64,000 nucleotides of DNA from Cytobacillus firmus (GTDB lineage Bacteria; Bacillota; Bacilli; Bacillales; Cytobacillaceae): the NCBI RefSeq assembly GCF_023657595.1, contig NZ_CP098323.1:4917462-4981461 (forward strand). The letters are read 5' to 3'. Both the position numbers and the translations under genes were made by a program. The notes beneath the pieces were generated by a model, which was given only the letters and a program-made list of their open reading frames with translations, searched no databases and was not told where the DNA came from. Every line of letters starts with the position of its first letter. Within the stretch, counting starts at the first letter, position 1. Of this stretch, positions 18,611 through 26,729 are shown piece by piece.

Positions 18611-19200
18611 GTACACTATTATGGGATTAGCCAAATCAATAGTCAGCCGCTGATATGAATGCATTTGGTATCACATGGGAGGCTCTTAAATTCCGGTGCA
18701 GCCATCCAGGGAAGAAATCATGGAAACAAAAAACAAAGGGACGGTTCTCGTATTCAGTTTTCTTTCTTAATAAATAACGCGTGACCTGATGCGTCATGAA
18801 TCAGGGAAACAAAAGAACCGTCCCTATGTTTAAAAAACCCTGACTGAGATTTAGCCAATCAGGGAATCTAATAGTTTAATGTGCTCTTTGTGGAACCTCT
18901 GTTATAAAATTTCAATTAACTGTTACTATCTCTTTCTTCTATGATTTCTAAAAATGATTGCTCGTCTCGTCGATTCCTGCAAGCAAGGAATCTGCTTCTA
19001 AAACCTTCAACAGAATCAGCTCCGCATTATAAATTCCATTTTCTTCTATTTCCATCTTAATGGACTCTGGCATTTAGTTGAATAGGAATTTTGGCATGAA
19101 ATAGTGTAACAAGTGCTTTTAAAAGAGGCTTCTTTCGCCGCTCATCAGAACCATAATGATAAAATAGTAAATGTAATAATATGTGTCCGGAGGTTCTTTT
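18611..19200. other. 590-base gap with an inverted REP-like pair
   Basis: The gap contains an inverted repeat pair (18732-18748 and 18803-18831), a small CCCTGA/TCAGGG hairpin at 18838-18866, and a weak 41-codon minus-strand frame at 18948-19073 (contains EENGIYNAELILLKVLEAD) that lacks a ribosome site. Nothing else is supported. Confidence 0.5.
18719..18833. repeat. BIME-like inverted pair of GGGACGGTTC palindromes
   Basis: AACAAAGGGACGGTTCTCG on the left and GGGAAACAAAAGAACCGTCC followed by CTATGTTT on the right are inverted copies, 54 bases apart. The right copy also matches the unit at 13524-13552. This sequence type is widespread between genes in Firmicutes. Confidence 0.65.
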
Positions 19201-19497
19201 ATGAAAAAAATGATAGAGAAAATCACACATTTTCGGGATGAGAGAGGCTGGCTGCCTTATCATAATGAGAAGGATTTGGCTATTTCCATTTCTCTTGAGG
19301 CCAATGAGCTTCTTGAAAACTTTCAATGGAAAAGCAGTGAAGAGGCCTTAGAATCATCACCTGAAAACATTAAAGAAGAGATGGCAGATGTCCTTATCTA
19401 TCTGCTGCAGCTGGCTGATAAAATGGATATAGACTTAGAAGAAGAAGTCTTTAAAAAGATGGAGAAAAACGCAATAAAGTACCCAATCAATAAATAA
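19201..19497 (+). CDS. MazG-like nucleotide pyrophosphohydrolase
   Basis: The 98-residue product is a compact all-helical MazG/dCTPase-like enzyme: a metal-binding EANELLENFQW (EXXE-type) motif and EEMADVLIYLLQLADKM (EXXD). Such enzymes hydrolyse nucleoside triphosphates to monophosphates. The ATG at 19201 has GGAGG seven bases upstream. It lies 16 bases before a DUF2075 gene and is likely co-transcribed, a pairing that suggests a linked role in nucleic acid defence or repair. Confidence 0.85.
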   Translation: MKKMIEKITHFRDERGWLPYHNEKDLAISISLEANELLENFQWKSSEEALESSPENIKEEMADVLIYLLQLADKMDIDLEEEVFKKMEKNAIKYPINK

Positions 19498-19513
19498 ATG
19501 TAAGGAGCCGGCT

Positions 19514-21445
19514 ATGATCATATATGAAGCTACCAAAACAGAATTCATATCCGATGTAATTAATGAACTGCTGGTTGAACGCCTTTACCAATCCTACCAG
19601 GAGAAAGTGGGACGTACATCAAAGCAGGAGATTGTCTCATGGGAAAATTCTCTGCAGAGAATGTGCAATGTCATGCAGGACCGGGAAATCCCTCATGATG
19701 CCAGTGTGGCCATCGAGTTTAAAATTCCTAATACATCAAAGAGAGTAGACTTCATAGTGGCCGGCAGTGATGGGGAGCAAGACCATGTAGTCATTGTAGA
19801 GCTTAAACAATGGTCGGAGGTTGAGAAAATAACCTCACAGGATGGCGTCGTGAAGACATTCGTTGGCGGAAGGATGAATACACTGCCTCACCCATCCTAT
19901 CAGGCCTGGTCCTATGCAGCACTCATTAAAGATTTCAACGAAAATGTCCAAGAAAAGCAAATACAGCTGGAACCGTGCGCTTATCTGCATAATTATAGGA
20001 AAATGGAAGATGATCCTCTAATAGATGCCCACTACGAGGAGCATCTCAAAAAAGCACCGGTATTCACAAAAGGTGAAATCCAAAATCTAAGGGACTTCAT
20101 AAAGAAATATGTAAAAAAAGGCGACCATCATCAGCTCATCTACCAAATTGAGTATGGCCGGATTCGCCCCTCTAAATCTTTGCAGGATTCCCTGACAAGC
20201 ATGTTAAAAGGCAATGAAGAGTTTCTGATGATTGATGAGCAAAAGGTATTTTATGAAGAAGCACTTCATCTCGCCCTGGAATGTGTCAAAAATGACAAGA
20301 AGCAAGTGATGGTAATCGAAGGTGGTCCTGGCACAGGGAAATCGGTAATGGCTATTAACCTGCTGGTCAACTTAATAAACCAGGGGCTTATGACACTATA
20401 TGTTTCCAAAAACTCTGCCCCCAGAGATGTGTATGCCTCTAAATTGAAAGGCACCATTCGCAAAACAGAAATTGATAACCTATTTAAGGGCTCCGGCAGC
20501 TTTACAGAATCCACTTTAAATGAATTTGATGTCATTATTGTCGATGAGGCCCACCGTTTAAATGAAAAGTCGGGGTTTTACGGAAATCAGGGAGAAAATC
20601 AGGTTAAGGAACTAATCAGCGCTGCCAAATTCACATTATTTTTCATCGATGAGAACCAAAGGGTAACAATGAAAGATATCGGGAGCATCGATTTAATCAA
20701 GAAATTTGCAGAGGAAGCAAGGGCAGAATTAATTACTGGCCAATTGACGTCACAATTCCGCTGTGATGGCTCAGATGCCTACATATCATGGCTGGATGAT
20801 GTTCTCCAAATTACAGAAACAGCGAACTCTCATTTTTATGGAGTCGATTATGACTTTCGGATCTACAATAACCCGCATGAAATGCTAAAAGAAATTGAGA
20901 GACTTAATCAGATCAATAATAAGTCCAGATTGCTGGCAGGGTACTGCTGGGAATGGCCAACAGCAGGCCGTCATGATACAAAGCATAAAGATATCATCAT
21001 TCCTGAACATGCTTTTGAAATAAGCTGGAATCTTTCAGATAGCATTTGGGCTATTGATCCAAGTTCAGTAAATGAAGCAGGGTGCATTCACACATCCCAA
21101 GGATTAGAATTCGATTATGCCGGAGTCATCGTTGGGCCCGACTTGCGATATGAAAATTGCCAGGTAATCACTGATTACACAAAACGTGCCAAGACGGACC
21201 AGTCCTTAAAGGGCATCAAAACCCTTGCCAAAAAAGATTCGGAAAAAGCTCAAGCAGTTGCTGATCAAATTATACGCAATACTTACCGGACACTTATGAC
21301 CAGAGGGCAAAAAGGCTGTTTTGTATTTTGTACCGATCCTGAGTTGAATGCTTACTTTGAAGAACGGCTGCAGCGAGCAAGGACTTATAATGATGTTTCG
21401 CCTGGAAGAGTATTGAGAGTGGCTGAGGATCAGGGGGATTATTAG
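19514..21445 (+). CDS. DUF2075 helicase-like protein with N-terminal nuclease-like domain
   Basis: The 643-residue protein has an N-terminal region (1-130) with a PD-(D/E)XK-like pattern (KRVDFIVAG followed by DHVVIVELKQW, matching D-x(n)-E-x-K), and a C-terminal superfamily 1-type ATPase: Walker A VIEGGPGTGKSVMAINLL at about 270, Walker B DVIIVDEAHRL at about 345, and a late HTSQGLEFDYAGVIVG motif. DUF2075 proteins are Schlafen-like ATPases of unknown substrate. AAGGAG precedes the ATG. Likely DNA or RNA processing, possibly defence. Confidence 0.82.
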   Translation: MIIYEATKTEFISDVINELLVERLYQSYQEKVGRTSKQEIVSWENSLQRMCNVMQDREIPHDASVAIEFKIPNTSKRVDFIVAGSDGEQDHVVIVELKQWSEVEKITSQDGVVKTFVGGRMNTLPHPSYQAWSYAALIKDFNENVQEKQIQLEPCAYLHNYRKMEDDPLIDAHYEEHLKKAPVFTKGEIQNLRDFIKKYVKKGDHHQLIYQIEYGRIRPSKSLQDSLTSMLKGNEEFLMIDEQKVFYEEALHLALECVKNDKKQVMVIEGGPGTGKSVMAINLLVNLINQGLMTLYVSKNSAPRDVYASKLKGTIRKTEIDNLFKGSGSFTESTLNEFDVIIVDEAHRLNEKSGFYGNQGENQVKELISAAKFTLFFIDENQRVTMKDIGSIDLIKKFAEEARAELITGQLTSQFRCDGSDAYISWLDDVLQITETANSHFYGVDYDFRIYNNPHEMLKEIERLNQINNKSRLLAGYCWEWPTAGRHDTKHKDIIIPEHAFEISWNLSDSIWAIDPSSVNEAGCIHTSQGLEFDYAGVIVGPDLRYENCQVITDYTKRAKTDQSLKGIKTLAKKDSEKAQAVADQIIRNTYRTLMTRGQKGCFVFCTDPELNAYFEERLQRARTYNDVSPGRVLRVAEDQGDY

Positions 21446-21789
21446 ATAGATGAATTGAAAAATAGGAAAAGTGCCTTTTCCCTTTATAACATTTGGGTTG
21501 GGCACTTTTTTATGTTGATAATGTGATGTGTTTCCCTGTGTATCTAGAAAGTGTTTCTGTAATATTAATTACTATAGCTTAATTTTTTTGTTCTTGTTTT
21601 TTAGTAAGATTTAATTTACCAAAATAACTAAACAAGTATTTCAACCTCTTTTGATTATGCGGTGAATTGATCCATGAGAGCATAGTTTTAAACCATTGAA
21701 GCGGATAAAATGAGCCACCATTTGCGGACTAAAGAGCCAGTGATAACATAAGAGAATAAACAAGCTTGATATTAATCGAGGTGTTATAT
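21446..21789. other. Terminator-containing spacer
   Basis: After the DUF2075 terminator the spacer is AT-rich and has no frame. The ribosome site of the next gene (GAGGTG, 21779-21784) is its last feature. Confidence 0.5.
21467..21511 (+). terminator. Terminator of the MazG-DUF2075 operon
   Basis: AAAAGTGCC (21467-21475) pairs with GGCACTTTTT (21501-21510), with a long loop and a T tract. Confidence 0.65.
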
Positions 21790-22890
21790 ATGGATTTATT
21801 GCAAGTCTCCAGAAGCCAGTTAATCAGTGAAGTATACGAGAGTAAAAAAATGATTTATCGATTAATAAACTTACCTGAAGATATTCAATCGAATATTTCA
21901 ATTTCATTATTGCCGTATTTGTCAATGATATGTGATGGCATTGACAGTCTTTTTCAAACCCAAGATACTGTTGTACTCTCTAGTAAATTTGAAGATATAA
22001 ATGGAAAAAGTTTTACGACGCTTATCAAAAAAATAAGAGCAAGTTCGAAATTACTTACTGATAAAAGAAACCTAAGAACTTCAATAAAGATGCTAGATAG
22101 TGAAACAAAAAAATTTCATGATGAGTTAATAAAAGATTATACTGAAGAACAACTAGCATATGTAAAAGCATTCGGTCAAGACGATTTAGGTGTTTTCTAT
22201 TACAAAAACAAACCGTATGCCAACAGCAGTCAAATGAATTTATATATTAAACCATTTAATTCAACTGTAAGGGAAGTTGGGAAAGATGCATTGAAATTTA
22301 GTATGCAGGCTGCAATGTACATAAACGGGTTTAATTCTGTGTTAGAAGGAAAAACTCGACCATATCTGAAGCAAGAAGATTACATTACTAATATAAATAG
22401 TGAAGACCTACTTCCCCAAGATTACATCTATAGCGAAGAAAAACACAGAAATATTTTTAACAACGTTATCGATAAACGAGTTTCATTATATTTACTGAAT
22501 ATGCAATGTCAATTAAATTTTGCCCTCAATATTTTAGATTTACTAATAGACGAACATCCACTGAAATACAGAATTCAATTATTGATTTACTATTACTCCG
22601 TCCAAGCAATAGATTTCGCTTTTAGCTCGAGCTACTTAGAAGAGCTAGAAGAACAACACGAAACAATTACCGCAGTAATAGAGACACATAAAAGAATATT
22701 TAATGGCAATACTTTCAGAAATAATCTGTTTCATTATAAGCTTTCTGAGGAGATCAACTCTTCATTGGGTGAAAACTATTTCGAAATTATGGTAGAAACA
22801 CTAACATGTACATCTTTAGGAAATTTGCTAACCACCATTTATAAGGAAATGGATATTGTTGAAAACTTAATTAAAGAAATTATCTACTAG
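21790..22890 (+). CDS. Unknown protein with a HEPN-like RX4H motif
   Basis: I do not recognise this 366-residue family. It is soluble, strongly helical and AT-rich in coding sequence. Near the C-terminus FRNNLFHYK gives R310-X4-H315 with an asparagine after the arginine, the arrangement of catalytic HEPN ribonuclease motifs, embedded in helices. Proteins of this size with C-terminal HEPN-type domains include abortive infection RNases. The ATG at 21790 is chosen over one at 21766 because GAGGTG is correctly spaced. It is a single gene without an evident partner. Confidence 0.6.
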   Translation: MDLLQVSRSQLISEVYESKKMIYRLINLPEDIQSNISISLLPYLSMICDGIDSLFQTQDTVVLSSKFEDINGKSFTTLIKKIRASSKLLTDKRNLRTSIKMLDSETKKFHDELIKDYTEEQLAYVKAFGQDDLGVFYYKNKPYANSSQMNLYIKPFNSTVREVGKDALKFSMQAAMYINGFNSVLEGKTRPYLKQEDYITNINSEDLLPQDYIYSEEKHRNIFNNVIDKRVSLYLLNMQCQLNFALNILDLLIDEHPLKYRIQLLIYYYSVQAIDFAFSSSYLEELEEQHETITAVIETHKRIFNGNTFRNNLFHYKLSEEINSSLGENYFEIMVETLTCTSLGNLLTTIYKEMDIVENLIKEIIY

Positions 22891-23274
22891 TGTTCAATAA
22901 CACTTTGCATTGTTTAAAATGACATTCACGTCAAACATATTGGCGGTTATATTAATGGCGCACTTAGAAAGAATCCATACACCACATATGTTCATTCTTA
23001 TCTAGCAATAATTGTCCTCTTAGGGTTTCTTACTAAAAATGGTACCTGACCCCCGGCACTTTAAATCTGCTTCCCTAAATTAAGTTCTAGAAGGATTTCA
23101 TTATTTCATTTTAATTGGATACTTCCTTATATTGGTCACAATTATATATTTTTATTGTATAATAATTACAATTATCAGTATAAAAGCCACTATATACTAA
23201 ATACTAGATATTTTCTATTCGGAATCTTTTGTTGTTAGGTTAATACCGGAAGGACCAAAAGGGAGAGAGCTGAT
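22891..23274. other. Non-coding AT-rich spacer
   Basis: The 384 bases hold a TATAAT box at about 23157-23162 that could belong to the promoter of the next gene pair, and GGTACCTGACCCCCGGCAC at about 23041, a degenerate relative of the GGTGCCTGAC hairpin family. No frame is supported. Confidence 0.45.
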
Positions 23275-24231
23275 GTGGGTTATTTTGTTTTTAAAATAAA
23301 CATTCAACCTGATATTCTATTAAATTATAGAAAAAGCAATGAAGTTAAATATTTACTTTTTGAAATGATACCGTTAGCTTTTCAGAATGTATTACAGGTT
23401 AAGGAAAGTAATGGTTTATATGAATTAATTCCAGATAAAACCGATGAACAAACCTTTCAAAAATTATTTATAGACCTAGAAGAAAAAACTGTTGAATTAT
23501 TTGAATTCCATAAACAAGTTCTATTGCAGTATAAAAAAAATCATGATATTCATTACTCTAAAGACTTTTTGGATTTAAATGAGACATGTATGAATAAAAG
23601 AAGGTCTTTAGAAAAAAAATATCCCGGGATAATGAAGGCATTTGAATTAATTTCAGATGAAGAAGTAGATATATATGCAAATATTGAATCAGACAGTAAA
23701 GTAGGGACAGGAATTACACACCTGAGGAAATTTTATAAAATAAAGTTATACCTAGAAAAGCATCGACAAGATAATGTGATAAACTCATTGGATTTGATCG
23801 CTTATTATAATCCTCACACTGAACACGTACTAGTCAAAAGCTCATCTGAAACAGCAGCGCAGAATTATATAACTGCTTTGGTGGAACTTGTTAATGGGAG
23901 TAGGTCTGCTAACAAGCATATAGGGAAAATTAATATTAATCCTATTTATGAATCAATATCTTTGGATGGAGAATACACTGAAATAAGCTACACTATAGTT
24001 TATCCAAACGGAAATCCACCGTTGGATAGGTATAATATCTTAAAAAATGCGGAAGCAAAGGAAGCTGATTATAAGCTTATAGGGGCGGATGGTAGACCAT
24101 TAAAAAAGGAGCCTATCCAGGAAATGTTAGAAAACGAAGCGAAACAGGGTTACTTAAAATCTCTAACAGCTAAAGGAAAAAATATATATAAAAAGATTAA
24201 AACATTAAGGCAAATTGATGAAACTTCATAA
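23275..24231 (+). CDS. Unknown soluble protein, partner of a membrane protein
   Basis: The 318-residue product is not recognised. It is soluble with mixed alpha/beta content, for example EEVDIYANIESDSKVGTGI in the centre and GEYTEISYTIVYPNGNPPL, and a lysine-rich helical C-terminus. Start is a GTG at 23275 with GGGAGAG eight bases before; the ATG two bases earlier is in another frame. The downstream membrane protein gene starts 17 bases after its stop, so they form a two-gene operon. Low GC suggests transfer. Confidence 0.6.
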   Translation: MGYFVFKINIQPDILLNYRKSNEVKYLLFEMIPLAFQNVLQVKESNGLYELIPDKTDEQTFQKLFIDLEEKTVELFEFHKQVLLQYKKNHDIHYSKDFLDLNETCMNKRRSLEKKYPGIMKAFELISDEEVDIYANIESDSKVGTGITHLRKFYKIKLYLEKHRQDNVINSLDLIAYYNPHTEHVLVKSSSETAAQNYITALVELVNGSRSANKHIGKININPIYESISLDGEYTEISYTIVYPNGNPPLDRYNILKNAEAKEADYKLIGADGRPLKKEPIQEMLENEAKQGYLKSLTAKGKNIYKKIKTLRQIDETS

Positions 24232-24248
24232 GAAGGGAGAGTAATCCT

Positions 24249-24767
24249 ATGAAGGGGAATTTCTACAATAATCCATTAAAGGTGATTTGGAAATCAAAAA
24301 AAAACCTAATGCCAATCTACCTTATATTGTTATGGATTACTTTTCTTTTAATAACACTAGGTGGGTTTCTTTATTTTGATTTTATTGACTTTTCGTCTTT
24401 TCAAATTGGAACTTATTTTTCAGTCTCATCAACAGGGTTAACATTAACTCTAGCTTTATTTGTTGCCGGGAAAAATGCATTTAATGAAGAAGATTTAAAA
24501 AGGTTAGCAAATCATGAAAATAGTGAAGGTGTAGCAGGTCAGGCATTGATAGACTTCTTAGGTCCTTTTGTTTTTACAGCTTTATTGTTTTTAATAACAG
24601 GGTTACTATCTCTATTTGGTCCCTATATTAAACTACCGCTTAAACAAGAATATATGGAATTGGTTAAAATACTTTATATTAACATTCTATTTTTGGGACT
24701 GTTGAGTTTATTTAATCTTGTGATAACAATGTTAAATGATGTTTATGCATCTGCATTAAGAAAATAA
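24249..24767 (+). CDS. Unknown four-helix membrane protein
   Basis: The 172-residue product has four hydrophobic segments: LMPIYLILLWITFLLITLGG, TYFSVSSTGLTLTLALFVAG, ALIDFLGPFVFTALLFLITG and YINILFLGLLSLFNLVITML, with a charged cytosolic loop (FNEEDLKRLANHENSEG) between helices 2 and 3. The family is unknown. GGGAGAG precedes the ATG. A soluble protein followed by a small multi-span protein is a layout common to two-gene membrane-effector defence operons, but this is only an analogy. Confidence 0.6.
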   Translation: MKGNFYNNPLKVIWKSKKNLMPIYLILLWITFLLITLGGFLYFDFIDFSSFQIGTYFSVSSTGLTLTLALFVAGKNAFNEEDLKRLANHENSEGVAGQALIDFLGPFVFTALLFLITGLLSLFGPYIKLPLKQEYMELVKILYINILFLGLLSLFNLVITMLNDVYASALRK

Positions 24768-24844
24768 TTAAAATATTTTTATGATAGGGAATGAATGATT
24801 TAACTAGAATAACTCGATGTATAGCTTAATGAGCTTAATAACAA

Positions 24845-24892
24845 TGCTACCTCACTAAAGTAAATTTATTAGTAATCTAATGAGAGGTAGCA
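24845..24892 (+). terminator. Hairpin after the two-gene operon
   Basis: TGCTACCTC (24845-24853) pairs with GAGGTAGCA (24884-24892), then TATTTATT. The loop is 30 bases. It separates convergent operons. Confidence 0.55.
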
Positions 24893-25012
24893 TATTTATT
24901 AGATGTTTAACGTATTTATCCTCTAACCAGCCTTCCTTATCAGCAGAGGGTTGACCATGTCCGTAAATATCAATTGTTTTTGATATTTTACGACAACCAA
25001 ATCTTTCTCTGA

Positions 25013-25354
25013 TTATTTTATCATCTGGCGTGAAGTTTTACCGTTAGTTTCAATTGGAATATAGAAAACATCTTTTATAGGCATTGCATTTACAATTTTC
25101 AAAAATCCAATTTCATTTTCTTCTATGATTGATAAATATGTAACATCAACCGGCAATCCACTTTTTGTCTCAAGCTGAATAATTAAATTCAAACACTTAT
25201 CAAAAATGTTCTTTCCATTATAAATATTCGAATTGTAAATTACTATTAAATCAACATCTTTCGGATATTCCGAAAATAAATAGGAACCAAAAATATAAAT
25301 ATCTATATCTTCAGGTACCGTCCTTAGGCTTAGCTGAATTTTTTCTCTGTCCAT
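25013..25354 (-). CDS. Minimal nucleotidyltransferase (MNT-type)
   Basis: The 113-residue product is a minimal pol-beta-fold nucleotidyltransferase with all active-site positions: IFGSYLFSEYPKDVDLIVIY (GS at 23-24, D33 and D35) and a third aspartate in LPVDVTYLS. Enzymes of this kind AMPylate partner proteins or act in toxin-antitoxin pairs. The ATG at 25354 has AAGGGG eleven bases upstream and overlaps the end of the preceding gene by 44 bases. It ends the three-gene HNH cassette. Confidence 0.75.
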   Translation of the reverse strand: MDREKIQLSLRTVPEDIDIYIFGSYLFSEYPKDVDLIVIYNSNIYNGKNIFDKCLNLIIQLETKSGLPVDVTYLSIIEENEIGFLKIVNAMPIKDVFYIPIETNGKTSRQMIK

Positions 25355-25715
25355 TTTGTTTATACCCCTTAGGATCCTGCATATTAAGTGCACCTAAAAT
25401 TCCAGAATAGTCAAAAAGCGCAATATTATTTTCTTTGGCCACCTTATATGCGTCACTGGTAGCAGCATTCCAATTACCTCCAAATACTATAAAATCTATG
25501 ATTCCAAACTCTTCAATTGACTTCAAAACAGCTGCCGATCCCATTCTATATTCGTTAAGTAGTAAAATCTTATAAGTTCTATCTTCATCGTCAGAAATAG
25601 TAAACAATATGTCCTGCTCTCGTGAAACACTAACGACCTTTGTATGATTCTTCAGTACTTTATAAAACCAGCTAATTGAGCTATATGGCACATTCCAATT
25701 ATTTCTCATAGACAT
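25311..25715 (-). CDS. Unknown middle protein of the HNH cassette
   Basis: The 134-residue product is not recognised. It has an alpha/beta pattern with DRTYKILLLNEYRMGSAA and FIVFGGNWNAATSDAYKVAK, ending in a basic tail. It overlaps the HNH gene by 17 bases upstream and the nucleotidyltransferase by 44 bases downstream, which shows a tightly coupled operon. ATG 25715 is used; an ATG two codons later is also possible. Confidence 0.55.
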   Translation of the reverse strand: MSMRNNWNVPYSSISWFYKVLKNHTKVVSVSREQDILFTISDDEDRTYKILLLNEYRMGSAAVLKSIEEFGIIDFIVFGGNWNAATSDAYKVAKENNIALFDYSGILGALNMQDPKGYKQNGQRKNSAKPKDGT

Positions 25716-26385
25716 ACCTATCTATCACCTCTGTAAATTTCTGTGGAAATCTTTTGGTGTTTTCTATTACGGTATAACAACTTTTCTCAAATAATTCAGC
25801 ATGCACAATAAAATCAACACAAACTGCATATTCATCAAATTCAAATATATCCTCATGTGCTTCAATTAAAGAAATAATTTTTTTATTATTTGGTACTATT
25901 ACTGATAATTTTATAAGATCCCAGTAATTACTGATATTGCTAAGCGGATTTTCTTTTGCTCTATTTGACTCAGGACCAAATTCTTCCCATACCTTTTGGT
26001 TCTTTATTAATATTCTTTTTATTGCTTTTGCCACATCATTGATACTTGAATACCTAATGGTGCACATGAAATTATTAACTTTCTCTTCATGTTTTCTTTT
26101 CCATTCTTTAATCAACTCAACTGGGTATACTCCAGCAGGTGCTTTATCTATAATAGTATGGTGTGTGGGACACAATAGAATTAGATTCTCATAACTATCT
26201 TTGCCACCACCAGGTACACCTCTAGGTCCACCAGGTTTCTTAGCAATTATATGTGCCATCTCACCTATGATTGTCGGACTATCTTCATCTAAGTACGGGA
26301 TACAATCTACACCACAGGTTGGAAAAGAGCATCTTCCAGCAGCTAATCCCCATAATTTCTTAATATCCTTCTCTCCAATGCTCAT
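25699..26385 (-). CDS. HNH endonuclease with unknown C-terminal domain
   Basis: The 228-residue protein has an N-terminal zinc-ribbon HNH nuclease: CSFPTCG (C19, C24), GEMAHIIAKK (H45), and SYENLILLCPTHHTIID (N67, C72, H75, H76). This arrangement is shared with HNH domains of Cap5-type effectors. The C-terminal 130 residues (for example VWEEFGPESNRAKENPLSN) are not recognised but may sense a signal. The ATG at 26385 has AGAGG eight bases before. First gene of a three-gene minus-strand cassette next to the rlmH attachment site. Confidence 0.78.
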   Translation of the reverse strand: MSIGEKDIKKLWGLAAGRCSFPTCGVDCIPYLDEDSPTIIGEMAHIIAKKPGGPRGVPGGGKDSYENLILLCPTHHTIIDKAPAGVYPVELIKEWKRKHEEKVNNFMCTIRYSSINDVAKAIKRILIKNQKVWEEFGPESNRAKENPLSNISNYWDLIKLSVIVPNNKKIISLIEAHEDIFEFDEYAVCVDFIVHAELFEKSCYTVIENTKRFPQKFTEVIDRYVYEK

Positions 26386-26707
26386 TCTTGACACCTCTAG
26401 AAATATCTATTTTTTAAATCTATTAAATTTGCTTTACTTATGAATTATATCTCTTATCTTTTAAATAAGTTTATATACGGGCACTTCATTTTTTCATTAT
26501 CCATTGTACATAGATAATTGAAGAGATGTATTCCCTGCTAAGCCAAATTCTTTTTCTAAGTTACATATTTACTAATACTAATTTCTACAAAAGGAGAACC
26601 TTTCCCTTTCTTAACGCTTTAATTAAATGGATATTTTTTGTAAAAAAAAAACCATCTATTTAAAGATAGATGATTAATAATAAGAAAGTTTAGTCAAAGA
26701 AACCTCA
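26386..26707. other. Promoter region of the HNH cassette and rlmH terminator
   Basis: The 322-base gap is very AT-rich. It must contain the promoter of the HNH cassette, and it holds the rlmH terminator at 26641-26672. No frame is supported. Confidence 0.5.
26641..26672 (-). terminator. Terminator downstream of rlmH
   Basis: CATCTAT (26653-26659) pairs with ATAGATG (26666-26672), followed on the minus strand by ten T residues. It lies beyond the attachment core, inside the accessory region. Confidence 0.75.
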
Positions 26708-26729
26708 TTTATTTATGGTACGGTTCACC
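26708..26729. repeat. rlmH-proximal direct repeat (candidate attachment site)
   Basis: Contains TTATTTATGGTACGGTTCAC, the last codons and stop of rlmH. It matches 7743-7764 at 21 of 22 positions in the same orientation. In staphylococci this 3' end of rlmH (orfX) is the chromosomal site of SCC integration. Confidence 0.75.

Noticed and set aside
18948..19073. 41-codon minus-strand frame between the ABC permease and MazG genes
   Set aside because: Composition is protein-like but there is no ribosome site, partner or recognised family.
24778..24790. TTATGATAGGG as another attachment-like site
   Set aside because: It shares only the first eight bases with the repeat and diverges in the CGGTTCAC part.
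7765..26708. Ccr-type serine recombinase or integrase gene within the putative SCC-like region
   Set aside because: No translated frame in the region has a resolvase/integrase catalytic signature. The attachment-site evidence stands alone.
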